DNA of 64,000 nucleotides from Gnetum montanum (taxonomy: Eukaryota; Streptophyta; Gnetopsida; Gnetales; Gnetaceae): the NCBI GenBank assembly GCA_015680685.1, contig MNCI01015552.1, positions 1-64,000 on the forward strand, read 5' to 3'. How positions within the stretch are numbered: the first letter of the stretch is position 1; every line of letters begins with the position of its first letter. The position numbers were made by a program, and so were the translations under genes. Under the pieces are notes generated by a model. That model made no database searches and was not told the DNA's origin. It saw only the letters and a list, made by a program, of their open reading frames with translations. Of the stretch, positions 10,926 to 24,229 are shown piece after piece.

Positions 10926-11702
10926 TGATGAGCCACAATATCGCATATGTGATATCACAACCCACTGAAACATCTATAAATAAGAGGCAACTTTCCCTTG
11001 TTTATGCATCTAGAGTTAGTATCTTAGCCAATCTATAATAGTTTTACCATTCCAAAGTTAGAATAATTTCCATGTGCCTGCAGTAGGAGTCTCAAAGTGA
11101 ACGGATCTTTATTCGAGAAAATTATACTTGAGCACACATTTTTGTACGACAATAAAGATGAACTTTCTGAAAAACCTTGCAACATATGGACTAAGCTAAA
11201 TAGGATTTAATTATTGTTAAATTTTTAAATTCTTTCCTAGATAATTAATCTCTCTCAATCCTTAACTCTCCTAATTAACTGCATCCAGTACGACCGCTCC
11301 GAGCATGTGTGTAATGCTTGGTAACGTAGTAACAAGTAGCATTTGGTAATCCCAGTAGCATTGCATTGGTTCAAGATGTGTGCGAAAAGTGGGAATGGAT
11401 ACTGATGCTAGGATAATTAGAACTTAGTTAGTGAATAGTTAATGAAAATTAGTTATTTAATTCTCTTCACCTTTCCCTACTAGCATAGTCGTTAAAAATA
11501 TAAAAGTTATAAAAATCACATACCTCAAACCTACTTAACGATACAACCGTGATAATACAAGTAAGTTTGGGAAGACAACAATTGATTAACCTTAAGTGTT
11601 CCATTAAGGTGTGTAAGCACTTAGTCCTTGAAGTTCGACCAGATCATGTGTGAGATGCTCGTATTCATTTGGTTGAGTGTAGGGGTACCTCACCACTCAT
11701 CA
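10926..11702 (+). repeat. 3' LTR of copy A
   Basis: Starts TGATGAGCCACAATATCGC, has TATAAATA at 10975-10982, and ends CACTCATCA at 11702. Matches 1876-2652 along its length, with a segment of about 25 bp (near 11060) that the 5' LTR lacks. Confidence 0.92.
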
Positions 11703-11707
11703 CACAT
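11703..11707. repeat. Target-site duplication of copy A, right (CACAT)
   Basis: Identical to 1871-1875. Confidence 0.9.
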
Positions 11708-12898
11708 CCATTGTGAAAGGCTTGTAGATGATTTTAAGGATCAGCATTGTATCCCTCTTCAAATTGTGTGATATTGTTCATGTCCAATATTTTGATCCTA
11801 CTATCTTTTTGGTGCCTTGTTGGGATCCTAATGGCCTCGGTTATATCTAGCATAATTCAAGTAGCAAGTAGGGGTTCATCATGATCGTTCTGTCTATAGC
11901 ATCTATGATGCCTATGTTGTTTCCTACTCCCCTTCCTTTCATGTTGTGAGTCTCTAGAATGCCCTCGTCCCCTTTCTTGATTGTTTCGCTTGTGATCTCT
12001 ATTTTGCTTACCATTATCATCAAGGTATTTACCTTTTCAACTGCGTCTAGATCTTGAGGGAGAGGGTGAAGGAGATGATGAAGGTGAAGAAGAAGGAGGA
12101 CTGGTACCATGATGGTGCCTACTACCTTCTCTTTGGTGGTCATGGCCTCGGTCGCAGTTATGATCAGAATTTCCATCTTTATCATGCATTTGTGTTCCTT
12201 TTTTGAACCCTTTGTGTCCATTAGTATTAGAACCTAGGTTATGAATGGTTGAGTGAAGGTTCTAATACACAACCCCTTGACTAAAGTCAATGGGAGGAAC
12301 CTCGTTTCATGGAAAACCTCCTAAGGCAGGTTCACCATCCTCATTCTCACTTGGGATATGTAAGACATCCTAAGACCACTTATCCTTCATAGATTTTTTA
12401 TGTCTCTCCTATTGTAGGTCCCTTTGATGTTGTGCCTCCATGGGTCAATACTCTCTTGAGTCATGTTCATGCACAATGTATTCTACCTATAAATGTTGCA
12501 TACTAGTTTGTGTGAGAGCACAAAGAAGCATGCTTGGAACTAAGTAATCGAGAGGTAACACTATGTTACCTTCTAAATCTCGCCAATGTAGTTGTTCATC
12601 CTGGTGGAGGATAAAGGTAAATTCTGGTATATACTCATCGGGATGAATATATACCACATGAAATTGTTGGGGTACTAGCGAATCATCATGTGTACTACGC
12701 CTTCGATTGTTCCCTGTATTAGACCTAGGCGGTGAAGCACTCTCATAAGAATGAGACATGATTGTCTATTTAGTGTGTAATATATTATTATATTCTCTCT
12801 TTTTTGCATGACTAACCCTAAGTTTTCGTTCCAATGATGGAAAAATTCCTAAGTTCTAATTAGCACACAAACAACAAAGTCCCCAACAACGGCAATAA
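11703..12898 (-). mobile_element. gag: Athila-like copy B, gag N-terminal part and leader
   Basis: Minus-strand Gag of copy B, continuing leftward at 1875. The ATG is at 12759 and opens MSHSYESASPPRSN, then FHVVYIHPDEYIPEFTF and LEGNIVLPLD, with a stop near 12487. The His/Ser/Pro-rich linker and start of the Gag core follow in shifted frames down to 11703. A degenerate PBS (reads TTATTGCCGTTGTTGGGG on the minus strand, about 12881-12898) separates it from the LTR. Together with 1090-1875 it gives a Gag nearly complete up to the zinc finger. Confidence 0.82.
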
Positions 12899-13752
12899 TG
12901 ATGAGTGGCAAGGTAACCCTACACTCAACCATACGAATACGAGCGTACACACACGATCTGGTCGAATTCCAAGGACTAAGTGCTTACACACCTTCACAGA
13001 ACCCAGATAGGTTAGTCAATAGTTGTCCTCCCAAGCTTACTTGTATGGCACGATTGTATGATTAAGTAAACTTACGACATATGATTTTTATGGTTTTTTT
13101 ATGTTTTATGTCCTAGTGCTTAAGAGGGAGAAATGAAATAATTAAGTAACTAAATTAATTTAACTAATCAACTATGCTCTAACTAGTCCTAACACTAGCA
13201 TCCATTCCCATGTGTTGTACACATCTTGAACTAGTGCAACACTACTGGGATTACCAAACACTAATCGTTACTAGATTACCAAGTATTCCACATATGCTCA
13301 AAGTGGTTGTACTGAGTGTGCTTACTTGGGAGAGTTAACAAGGAGAGAGAGAGAGAGAGAACATTAATTAACTAATGAAAACATTAAATAACTATAAATA
13401 ACATTAAGGGTGAGAAATAATCTATTCTAAATGCTACAAGGTTTATCACAAAGTTCATCTTTTATTCCAGCCACAAGATGTGCTAAGGTACACAATGCTC
13501 AAATAAAGATCCATTCGATTTATGACTCCTACTATGGGCACTCAGAAATAATTCTAACTCTAACAAGGGAAAAGTGTAAGATTTTGGATAAGGGACTAAG
13601 AACTAATTGCCAAAACCAAGTGCGCCCACCTCTTATTTATAGGTGACGAGATGGGTTCTGATAGTAGATGTTTGATATCACTTGGAAAGCTTTGATATTG
13701 CATACCCAATATCGCGAATGCGATATTGTGGACCTAATATTACGATTCATCA
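12899..13752 (-). repeat. 5' LTR of copy B
   Basis: On the minus strand it begins TGATGAATCGTAATATT at 13752 and ends CACTCATCA at 12899, 854 bp. A TATAAATAAG box lies at about 13633-13643 (minus). It contains a (GA)n run at about 13341-13361. It belongs with the LTRs of C and E (the GGGCACTTGG-like sequence after the TATA box) rather than A and F (GAGGCAAC). Confidence 0.88.
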
Positions 13753-14420
13753 CTTGCTAATGATTTTTTGTGCCTAAGAAAGTTTTTTATAGGGGTTTCT
13801 CATTCTCTTGTTTCCTCTTTTCCTTTTATGGGAAGAAGAAGAAGAAGTGGCCACATGTCCTCTTACTTGTCCATCATGCATAATTTCTTTTGCCAAGTGT
13901 GGTAGAGTAGAGATTATCTAGATTTTCTTTATGATCTGAATTTCTTTGCTTTTCTCCATGTTTGCTACATGTCCAAGTAGATATACAAGAGAGTTAAAGC
14001 ATTCTTGAATAAAACTGTAGATTTTATATTTCAATCATAGGAGAAAGCATTTTTTAATTAATTTTTTATAATTTAACTATAGATATATCCTAAAACAAAT
14101 AGCCAACATAATATACCAAAAAAATTCTTTCTCCCTTAATTGAAATAGAAAATTTACAATTTTATTCATAAGTGCTCTAATTCTCTTGTATCTCTACTTG
14201 GATAGGTGGAAAGTATAGAGGAAAGTAAGGAGATTTAAAATATGAAAGAAATCTAGAGGATCTCTTTTCCACTATACTTGCCAAAAAGAAAAAAAAAATC
14301 ATGCATGATAAACACATAGGAAAACATGTGGCCACCTCTTCTTCTTCCTGTAAAAGGAAAATAGGAAACAAGAGAAGGAATATGGCTTTTTCAGGTGCAA
14401 AAGAAATCATCAACAAGGAG
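13753..14420. repeat. Long imperfect palindrome (arms about 290 bp)
   Basis: The left arm (13753-14050) matches the reverse complement of the right arm (about 14125-14420): CTCTTGTTTCC, GTGGCCACATGT, CATGCAT, CCAAGTAGA-ATACAAGAGA and GGGAGAAAG-like blocks occur in the same order. About 75 bp of AT-rich sequence forms the loop. The left arm starts exactly at the LTR boundary of copy B, so B probably cut a longer palindrome. It could be a foldback/MITE-type element or a long hairpin transcript; no coding frame is supported. Confidence 0.75.
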
Positions 14421-17400
14421 AAAAATTCTTCTTCTTCCTTTCCTTCTCCATTTTCTTTTGTTGTTTCATCCTCACCATCTTCCTCATCCTATATCTCTCT
14501 ATCCCATCATAGCCTCAATCCACCTACTACTACCTCCAATTGGCTTCAACACAAAGCCATCAAGGTGAGATTATATAAAAGGTTGGAAAAATTATGTAAT
14601 AGCCAATCATAGGGAACAAGAGCTAGCACCTAAAGCCCTCCTAGAAAGAAAGCTAGTTAAAAGAAGAAAATGCCCAAGTGGCTTTCTTTCTACAACAATC
14701 AAACTAACATTAACCTATGAAACTTTTTATTATTGAACCTAAAAAGAAATATTTAATCAAGATCATTTGCATATTTGAAAACCAAAAAAATGACCACAAA
14801 AGTAGATAAATTAATAATCTCATATTTGTTCGTCACATAATAATATTTTATAATTTCCAACCACACACAAAAACAAGATCTGAATTTAACTCTTGTAACC
14901 ATTTTACTAGTACTAATTTAATCAAAAAATTCATATGTTCAATAGTAGAGAATAGATAGATCACAACCATAAATTAGCATCCTAGGTTTTCCCCCACTCC
15001 ATCAACTTATAGAAAGATATTAAAATTAGACTTGAGAAGGTATAGGGGAAAAAGTATAATTCAAGATTTAGATCCAAGATTTATGCATTCAAAGGAGGAG
15101 GGTTCATCAACCAAAATCCAAGAATTCAACAATTTTAAAACATTCAAAATTATCCATTGTCCCAAGGATACTCTTGCTTTCTACTAGCAATACCAATCCT
15201 CATATCAGGGATCCTTGGCCCTTGTTGGCAATTTTTTGCCAAAAATGCCCCAAATCATTATGGGTGTTTTGGAATTGTTACAGAAACAACTCTCATCCAA
15301 ATCATTTAGGTGTGAGAGTGTAGAGGATGAGTGGAGAGATCCAAAAAAGTAATAAAGGTTTCAATAATCTAAGATTACAACAAAAATCTTGATAATTTTA
15401 TACAAGCATTGTGAAGGTGGTTAGGTAAGTAAGAAGAGAAAATTTTGAGAAAATTAGCCCTTACTAGCCAATATCAAACATAATAGATATGGATCATTTT
15501 ACCTCTTTGCTTAGATATCTTGATTACTAGGGGGTATTATTAGAATACTAGATTGCTATGTAACACTTATTTTTTTTCTCCTTGCTATCTCCTATAGTAG
15601 CCATAGTCTTCTCTCTCTTCCCACCCATACTCCCTACTATTGTATCCCTTTTTTTTGTTTGTTCTACTCAACTACTTTTACCTTGTGTATGTTTTTTTCC
15701 TCTCATCCTCTCCCTATTTGTAGGTGGAATAAGGAATAATGGATGGTTTCTTGTAACTGACTTCTTGGGGAATGTTTGTATTCTTTTCTTTTCTTTTTTA
15801 AAGTTATTTCTCTTTTTTTTTCAGCAATGTGTCATGAGTTCAATTCTCCTCATGATAACTATAAAAAAATCAATAAAATATGTATATTCATAGGTTGCAG
15901 ATTCAATTCCTAAATTAACAGTTTTTGATATTTCAGAATTCAAATTTTGCTAGATCCCAAGTTCAATTTCTCTTGATAATTACAAAACATTCTAGCATAA
16001 TATCTATCTCTTTATCATTTAAAATTGTCATAAAATTCAAGGAAAGAGTTTTCAAAATAGATTCATGATAATGGCAATTTAGGATACATAATCAAATAAG
16101 GAAAATTCTTTTTTACGTCATTAGCGATGTGAATTTTTCCATCATCTTACGAGTCTTGAATGGTCATGACATGACCTTTCTATAGTGATGGAGAAGGTAC
16201 TTATACTCTACTATTTTAAACTAGAAGGAGCATTGTATCACATTTAGATAAATAAAATAAAATATAAAGCTACAGTATTTAAACACAATATCCCTATTCA
16301 TGTGTTAGGTTCCTCCAACTTGATTCGTAGGTCAAGTTCCTCAATATGAACATTCTTTTGTATCTCAACATACTTATGTTTTAGCTCTTATAGCACACCT
16401 TAGAGTATTGTCCTCTATTTTTCTTTTGTTTTTCAGCATCTCTATTGAAATAAAAGAGAAAATATTTTGTTTTCTCATATATTAATTATTATTATTATTT
16501 TAAAACATTCCCAACATGTATTTTAAATCATATTTCTTATGCATAAAGTATTTAAACATTTAATCATAATACATATAAAAATATGGTCAACAAATTTATT
16601 ACTATTTCAAATAGCCATTTCCACCACAGTCCAAACAAAGGACACACACAAATTGTCAACAAAACATGCACACAAACACATAGAAAGACTATTACAATCA
16701 TTAACACAAAAGCTCAAGAAGAAGTTGTTTGTTATAGATTGACCCTCAAATTCCAACAAGAAAAAGACTAGGAAAAGGATTGGGAGGTCATCTCAACTAC
16801 AAAGGAGGAAACAATAATCAATCTTAAGGAGCTCGAGGATTAGACCAAATAACTGACTTGGACTATCTGATCCTATTGTGAGTATCTTTAGGAGAAAATT
16901 AAGAATCAACCCTCTAGCAACCAAAGAAGTGGATGGATTGAAGACTAATCTATTAAGTTCCTAACTTTCCCCATTCATTGTTTTCTCATATTCATGTGTT
17001 AGTCTAATTCATGCTTATGTAATGTGACATTTTCTATAATTGATTTAGTTTATTGCATGTAGTTTATTTTGTCTTCTATATTTCTATTTTCAAGTAATTT
17101 AATATTTTCCAATTTAATGTTCTTTTAAATTATAGGTCACTTCCCTCTTTCACTGAGACTATTACTAAGCTAGCCATGGCCATAACCAAGGTGCCCTAGA
17201 CAACAACATTGTAAAATTATGCATTTTTAGGCATTGCATGTTAGTTTGCATAGTGGCCTAAATTTCCACATCAACAAAGCTTCTATAAGGTAAAAATGAT
17301 TTTTATTTTATTAGAAATTTAAGGTTAGCCAGAGCATTGCAAACATGGACAAGCAATTTAGCATAAATCAAGATTCATGGTTAGCCCTAGCCATCCAAGT

Positions 17401-19035
17401 TTGCATTACTAAATAGTGTTTCTTAATCTCATATTATATGTATTATACCCATTTTCTCAGTTTCATAATGACTAAGGCAAGTATGGTCTTGACATTGTCC
17501 TATTTGAATTTGAGCACAAAACTCCTCAAAAATGGCATCACAAGACACATTTCTAGCTCTCGAAGGCTTCCATGGACCATTATAGCTCATAACCCAACAT
17601 ATTAGCTTTACTTTTGGTGATCCTAAAATTTTTGGAAATAGAAATTTTTCTAACTCTAGAAGGTGACATTGACATGTGTCATTTTATGTGCATCAATGTC
17701 ACCTCTTGTGGGACCCACAGTATTAAGTCTTCTCGGTTAAACTTGCCAAGAACAAACTCCAGATGAACTCTAAGTTAACTACACTTGACATTGAGGTTGA
17801 TTTTGGTAGCCCTAACCTATAAATATGGGATGAAAATGAAAATTTAGGGTTGGTTTCTTGAGATATAGAGCATGAGCATTAGACATCCTAGTATCTCCCA
17901 TGTGCTTTAAGGTCACTGCGAGCTCAATTCGTCCCCCAAGTCTACAACAACCTAAGAAATGATGTTAACATAGTGTTAGCATCAATTAGGTAGTTCTTGT
18001 GTTAGTCACCATAGTTAGAATTTTTTTAGTTGCATCACCATTCTTAGGACACAACCAAAAGGACCTTTTTTTTGTCCTAATTCAATTTTAGAAAGCATCT
18101 GCAGCTTTCCCATTTATATACTCATACCCTAAAGGTTCAATTTTACCTTCCAACCCACATTTTGTTCACAAATCAAGTTCTTTTTATTTCACTTATGTTT
18201 TTCACCAACACTTGTATTTTGCCCTTCTATAGGAGGCAAACACTTCTTTTTCAACAATAAAGAATTTTCATTATTTGGAAAGGGAACTGTAACCCTTTTT
18301 TCCATATCATAGCTCTCAATATTTTAATATTTACATTCTTTTATTAGCATTTCTAGACTTAGATTTTATTTTATTTCTCATAGTTCAATTTTTATATTTA
18401 GTTTTATTTTTAGCAATAATACTTAGTTAATTTTATTACTTAAATTGATCATTTTAATCATTTGACCATCTTTCTTGGTTCCTATGTGATATGCTAAGTC
18501 AACATTCGATTGGAGGTTTGTGCCTTATCATGGTGTGTTATTATCATTGACTCATTGAAGGTTATATTAGACCGAAGATGATTCAATGAATAAGAATTTT
18601 AAAAAGATGTATATTTCCATAACTATGTGTCTAAGCTTAGACTTGAACTAGCTTTGATTACCAACTACACTACCCAAATAGCTAATAAAATATCACATGT
18701 CCAACATTCAACTTGTGATATTTTTATTAAATATTATATTTGATGTGCCAAACATATGAATACTATACTACGCATAACTTGCATTTTGTTTGTTTCAGGG
18801 TAAGATTGAATGTTAACTTTGGAAAGCTTTGTTTTGCAACATGTTAATATATATTTATTTTTTAATTACTTAAGTAAGATATTCAAATTTTTGAAATTAA
18901 CTAGGGCTAGGTTGTATTTTTTTTATTTTGGAAATTGAGCTAGTTGCCTAATTTTTCAAATTATTTTATAATATTTTTTGTATTACATTGTTATTAAAGC
19001 ATTTTCTATCATATTTGGTTAATTTGCAACCTTCA
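14421..19035. other. AT-rich spacer without supported genes
   Basis: No ORF with a recognisable motif on either strand. Contains short simple repeats (ATT run near 16487) and a small hairpin (17662-17703). The rest shows nothing I can assign. Confidence 0.5.
17662..17703. repeat. Short perfect-stem hairpin
   Basis: GGTGACATTGA at the left pairs with TCAATGTCACC at the right around a loop of about 20 nt. It is isolated in spacer, with no U-run typical of a terminator. Confidence 0.5.
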
Positions 19036-19137
19036 CTTCATGGGTTTGATTGTAGTGGACAATGTTGGATTATATAAAGTTCTAACTGAACTATATATCC
19101 TAGGTGTACCTATGTTTCACTTATTTCAAGTTTCAAC
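19036..19137 (+). mobile_element. SINE-like copy, 5'-truncated (family 1)
   Basis: Matches the 3' part of the SINE-like copies at 48105-48243 and 45491-45623: a B-box-like GGTTTGATT, then TATAAAGTT..., GGTGTACCTATGTT and ending TTTCAAGTTTCAAC. The tRNA-like head is missing. Confidence 0.45.
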
Positions 19138-20104
19138 AAACTCATATTTGATTTCAGTTAGAAAAGTTATTCTTATGGAATCTTTTAGACTAGGCTCTAT
19201 TCCTATCATTTTACCTTCCATGATATCTGCCTTATTGTTCTTATGTACTATAATTTATTTTCAGTAGTGCTATCAAACTATTAATATACTTATGTACTTT
19301 CTGAACTTACAACTTGCACTAAAATATAGAGATACAATGCAAACTTCTCTATCTTGTTGAAGGCTAAAACTTCAAGAGTTATGGAAGCTGCACTATTTGG
19401 ATTCCTTTTTATTTCCTTTACTTTAAATATGGGTTCTATTATTTTAGAACATGTTAAAGTGGTTTGTAGAAAACCCTTAGGCTGAATCCTACCAACCTTC
19501 ATGTCCATATATTTGTTGAATTAGTGATCCAAATATGATTGGTTTTGCACATCAAAATATGAACTTTTGAAACCATATATGATTGAATTAACAATGTTTT
19601 CCTTGTTTAAATTTGAATTAATATTTAGCAAAAAATTATGTCAAGCACAAAAGGCTCACTCTTTGCTAAATTAGCTCAATTTTCCAATTTGCAATCTGTA
19701 AATGCATGATCAAAATGGTTCTTAAATGATTCCTTCCATGGGTTGTTACAATCGCTTCCTTCCTTGGTCTACAAGGCCTCCTTGACATCAATATCTCATA
19801 TGTTGTATTTAGCTGCAATGCCAAAATTATTAGGGAAAGAACTAGACTTTCTATATGCCTGTTGAGCAGTAGGTTAAACAATGTCTTAAGGTCATAGCAA
19901 AACCTTGTAAAATACTGATTGAGAGTTGTATGAATTAATAAATGAATAATTTTGTAACCAAAAAAGCAACATGCAATTCACAGAAAACCAAAAAAGAGAA
20001 AGCTCTTGGTAAGAAATAGGTCATAGTAAAAAAATTTTACTTATGGTCACTAAGATTCTTTGGATCTATCTAACTAGTTTTAGAATTATATTTTATAGAA
20101 TTTT
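19138..20104. other. AT-rich spacer
   Basis: Nothing recognised. Short ORFs on both strands have no motif. Confidence 0.4.
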
Positions 20105-20168
20105 TTAAAGACCTATCACCTTAGGTTACCAAGGCAAGTTTCATACCACTAAACTAACACCTCAATGT
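20105..20168 (-). mobile_element. SINE-like head fragment (family 1)
   Basis: Read on the minus strand: TGAGGTGTTAGTTTAGTGG followed by CTTGCCTTGGTAACC, the same head as the full copies at 48105 and 45623. The A-box-like TAGTTTAGTGG is present; the 3' part has diverged. Confidence 0.45.
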
Positions 20169-20959
20169 TACAACATTAAATATTAGTGTTAATGGTAAAA
20201 GAGTAACTTGGAATAATTTGATTATAAATACTTTTCAACATATAGAGCCTGATTCAAATTAGCAACATTTCCATACATCCTTGTGAATGGGCTAACTATT
20301 TGAGTCACTGTAGTTAGTTAGTTAATGGTAATGGTAAATGTATATGTTGAGAAGATACAACACTACAAAATACCATTAATATTAAAATTTTGAAAAGATA
20401 TACAAACTACAATGGTATTATTGAAATGCAAATAATAAGAAAGATCAAAGAAATTTGTAGTGCTATAGGATTGCTAAATTAATTAAAATTTAATATTATT
20501 ATATGTTATTTACAAAAAGAAAAAAAAATTGAAAAATATATTTTATTGATAATATTAACTTACAACTACATACCTCTTTAAGTCCTTTTCTAACTTGTAA
20601 AGGTCAATGATTAAAAAGAAAACATAAGTCCTTTTATAGCTTGTAAAGGAAATAATAAATTCCTAAATCTTTGGGGAAAAATTGAAATGGTAAATTGTAA
20701 ATCTTAATGAAATCATGAAAAGAGGCTGATTTTTTTGATTTACATAAGCTACTAAAACATCAAATGATAGGAAATTAGTATATTAAGAGATAGAAAATTC
20801 AAATTTAACAGAGTAGAACTCCCACTTTGTGGTGTCCTAAAGAAAATACTAGAAAGAGATGAAAATGTTACATTGCAAGATTCTATAAATGTTTCAAACC
20901 AACCATCCATAGCATTGTTCATGACTAAAATCTTTTTACAAAATTAGACACCTACACAT

Positions 20960-21100
20960 AGGGACCATCATTTGGAGTGATGGTAAGGTGTTCATTTCTC
21001 AAGTTGAAGACTTGGGTTGGAAACTCTCAAAAACATTTAGCTTTCACTCACCTACCAACCCTCCTAAAACTTCTTAGAGGGTAATAATCCTTTTTAGACT
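20960..21100 (+). mobile_element. Possible SINE-like repeat (family 2)
   Basis: Contains a tRNA-like stretch (GATGGTAAGG ... ACTTGGGTTGGAAACTC) followed by a tail (CTCACCTACCAACCCTCC ... GGGTAATAATCCTTTTTA) that resembles 55545-55640. The Pol III boxes are imperfect. Confidence 0.3.
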
Positions 21101-21500
21101 ACCCTAAACATGTATTAAGAATAATTTTCTCACCAAGTCTCGGTAAAAAGTTTAGGTGAGGAATTTGTTTATCTCATCTGCCATTGAGATCACTCTATGT
21201 TCCAAACATACTTCAATACTAATTAACTTAGTAACAAAATATTTTTTTATTCAAATCCATACCTGGAGAGAATTTTAGTTAATGCTGAAGCAGAAAGGTT
21301 GGGACACTGACACACCAAGTTCACTAATTCACTCATACAAAACCAAGTTGTAAGCAATTGTGGATATTGCATAGGCACGAAAAGGAAAGTAGCATCCCAG
21401 TCAATCTATTTGCCTAGCTCAACAATTGCTGATATACCAATGACTTCATTTCTCCTCATTTGCATTGGTATGCAAATATTACTAGTACTTTCCCTTCTAC

Positions 21501-21565
21501 TAAGTTGGTTTCGTTAACAAAAAATCTTTGATTAACTTGGTTTCTGTTAACAAAAAATCTTTGAT
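21501..21565 (+). repeat. Tandem duplication of 32/33 bp
   Basis: Two near-identical units containing TTGGTTTC(T)GTTAACAAA and ATCTTTGAT, one base different in length. Confidence 0.85.
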
Positions 21566-23197
21566 AGATCCTATGAAGTTCTGCTCTTCTTAAGCCAGAT
21601 ACATGACTATTTGTCCATTATGTTAATATTTTTTTTGAACACAGAATGCATGACAGAATGCACATTTTGAATGCACAGTTTCACATATGAGTAGCATTAT
21701 TTTCATCCAGTGATTGAAGATTTAGTTCATCATAAGGTATGATTGTTCTTGGGACTCAAAAATCTTTCGAACCATAGCACCCATCAGGGCTAGCGAATGA
21801 ACAAAAGGAAACCACTAATATTGCATCAATGGAGCCATTACAACCAGCCAAGCTTTACAAAGTTTGAATCCTATTTGCATTCAGAATATTTTCATATAAA
21901 TAATAAAAATGGAGATTTAAAGTTACAAATCTTGAAAGGACTTCATCATCAGCATTCTACACTAGTCCTACCACAATGGAGTTACCTAAAATGAGAGCTT
22001 TACGGTTTAGCTAAATTAACAATGTTAGGGCTTCACACATTTTTATCGATCAAAAAGCATAGAGATAAATTGTATACTCTTGAGAGTAATTCATGAAATA
22101 CATCATTACTATCAAAGTCTTCTTTAATGCCATAAAATATTGGTGCAGGGTTTCACAACCCAGAGTTTTAATTACATGGATATAACCTATACAATTACGA
22201 TTTATAATATAATAATGCCTTACACGTAACTTAAACTACAAGGCAACAGGCTTATAAAGGATGTTAATTTAATGACATTGTTATGATAAGTGAAATATTG
22301 AACATGATTGCAAATTAACAGGATAACAACATTGTTGACAATAAATGTTTTCCAAGATTTGACAAAATTACATTAAAATATTTTAAATATAGACAAGAGG
22401 AGTTAACAGTCCCTATAACTAATATTTACAAACAATTCACTTTAAATTGTGCATTGGATTTTAGATAAGGAGAATTTTTTATCCATACAACATCAAGGAC
22501 TGGTGTAGATAAAGAAGCAAGTCAACAACAAAAATTTCAGATTGGAACATTAGCACTCTCACTAGAAAGACCTTGGAAATTATTGATGTTATGAAAAGAC
22601 AAAAAAAAAAAGCATTGTTTGCTACTAAGAAACATGATGGAAAGGGGAGAAAGCTCTAAGGTCTTGTTGAGTGTTGCAAACGTTTCTAGTTAAGAAAAGA
22701 AAATTATCAAAATAGAGTGGTCATCATCATCAATCATTTTGTCAAAGATGGTACATGTACACTACCATGGAAATTGGATTATGAGTAAATTGGCCTAGAA
22801 AACTCCATCAAACAAGATTTTTGAGATTCAGTGGTTATGGTGCTTCAAGGAATTCCCCAACCATGAAACAAAATTGTCATATTACCTTAAGTTGTGTTTG
22901 GTTACATGAGCCATTGGATGCTAAATTAGTAGATTTTTTTCTCAAAATAAAGACATTATTTGGTTTAAGTCAAGTTTTGTGACATGTATCATGGGATATT
23001 AAGTAGACCCATCAAATGCACCTATTTTCATTGATTTTTGGGGTTTTTCTTCATAGGATTGCACTTTAGCGATGTAATCTCATATAGTTCATGAATCTTT
23101 TGATGCAAAATCTTATGTGATTTACATCTCATAGACTTACTTAGCAAGGTAGGTGTGACCCACTAAAAAAGAGCATCTCACTACAATGCTACGCTAG

Positions 23198-24228
23198 TGT
23201 TGGAACATCTCTTTTGAGTCCCTTGTGCTTGTCATACAAGTTATTTTTGCAAGTTTTGCTCTTGGAGAAGATTAGGACAAGTGTGTCCTATTTTTGTATG
23301 TCTTCCTATGATGATAATTCTTGGATTTTTTGACATGTTTGGAGGTGTTTTGGATCATTTTTATGACCTTAGGGGGTTCCATAACCTATGGGAACTTGTT
23401 TGAATGCATTTGGAGGCTCTAAGAATCAAAATGAGCATTTTTATTTTTGGAACCGACAAGATAGACTTCTACCCAAAAATATGGATGTCTCAATGTACAC
23501 ATCTAGCCAGAATTATAGATGTCTATGGATCAAATAGATGTCTATCAAAAATAGTATATGTCCCATCCAAAAGCAAGGCTTTCATAGTAGATGTCCTAGC
23601 AAAGTCATAGACATCTAAGTCACTAAGGGAAAAAGCTCCAATGTGGCATTTTGATTAGGAAACATTGAAAAACTCCAAATCCTTGTAGGAAACATCTAGG
23701 AAGGTAAATAGAAAGCTTCCTAGGGTTTTGGATCTCTATAATTATGTATGTATCCATCCATGAGAGAGAGAGAGAGAGAGAGAGGAGATAGAACTAGTAT
23801 GTGAAGGAGTAAGAGAAAATGCTTTTGAGAGTGGAAAGCTAAGCAAGAGATATTGGATGAGTGAAATTGGTGATTGCAGCTCCAAGATCAACTTGTGATG
23901 TGTTGGTCTATGTGTTCTTTTCTCTTGTATTGCAATTGTGACTTAAGATCTTAGTCTTGGATTATGGGAGATATTTGAATTGGTTGTCTTGCATTGAGAA
24001 CAACCATTATTTTGTTGTAGAGCTTTATGCTCTGCAATATTGATTGAGTATGATATGTTTTGGATGCTTGTGGATTGTGTGAACCCTATTGTATTATTCT
24101 AATAAATTAATTAGAGATAGCTAGTTTTCTTGTTTTCTAGCCAAAAAAGAAGTTTTATCTTTGCATAATATTTTGATTTAGAGCGTTGAAGGTGATTTAA
24201 TTATTGAAGCAAACCTACTCTAGCGTTA
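23198..24228 (+). repeat. 5' LTR of element D
   Basis: Starts TGTTGGAACATCTC, contains a (GA)n run at 23762-23785 and ends near GCGTTA, one base before the PBS. It aligns with 39442-40340 over about 900 bp (CTTGTGCTTGTC..., GTGTGTCCTATTTTT, GTGTGAACCCTATTGTA). Unlike most LTRs it does not end in CA, so its end may have mutated. Confidence 0.82.
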
Positions 24229-24229
24229 T

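Larger units (their letters stand above)
1876..11702 (+). mobile_element. Complete Athila-like Ty3/gypsy retrotransposon, copy A
   Basis: A 9.8 kb element with two LTRs of about 777 bp that begin TGATGAG and end CTCATCA, a tRNA-Asp-like primer-binding site, the order gag-protease-RT-RNase H-integrase, a 1.9 kb region after pol, a polypurine tract and a perfect 5 bp target duplication. All large genes contain stops and frameshifts, so it is not autonomous. The LTRs differ at many positions and by reciprocal indels of roughly 25 bp each, which points to an old insertion. Assignment to the Athila-like branch rests on the PBS, the Gag finger spacing (C-x2-C-x3-H-x4-C) and the RT context (SDSEWVSP-like, LDGYSGYNQI, FMDD); a phylogeny would be needed for a firm lineage. 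Confidence 0.93.
20169..23197. other. AT-rich spacer left of element D
   Basis: No supported gene. Contains a second SINE-like piece (20960-21100) and a 32/33 bp tandem duplication (21501-21565), listed separately; the remainder shows nothing recognisable. Confidence 0.45.

Noticed and set aside
11847-12221. 124-codon minus-strand ORF in copy B with repeated LLLLHLHHLL text
   Set aside because: It is a shifted frame of the His/Ser/Pro-rich Gag linker; the proper Gag frame is the one with the Ser/Pro run, as in copy C.
14301-14612. 103-codon ORF with a Ser-rich stretch next to the palindrome
   Set aside because: Its first half lies in the right arm of the palindrome and the rest is simple Ser-codon repeats; no leader, homologue or codon support.
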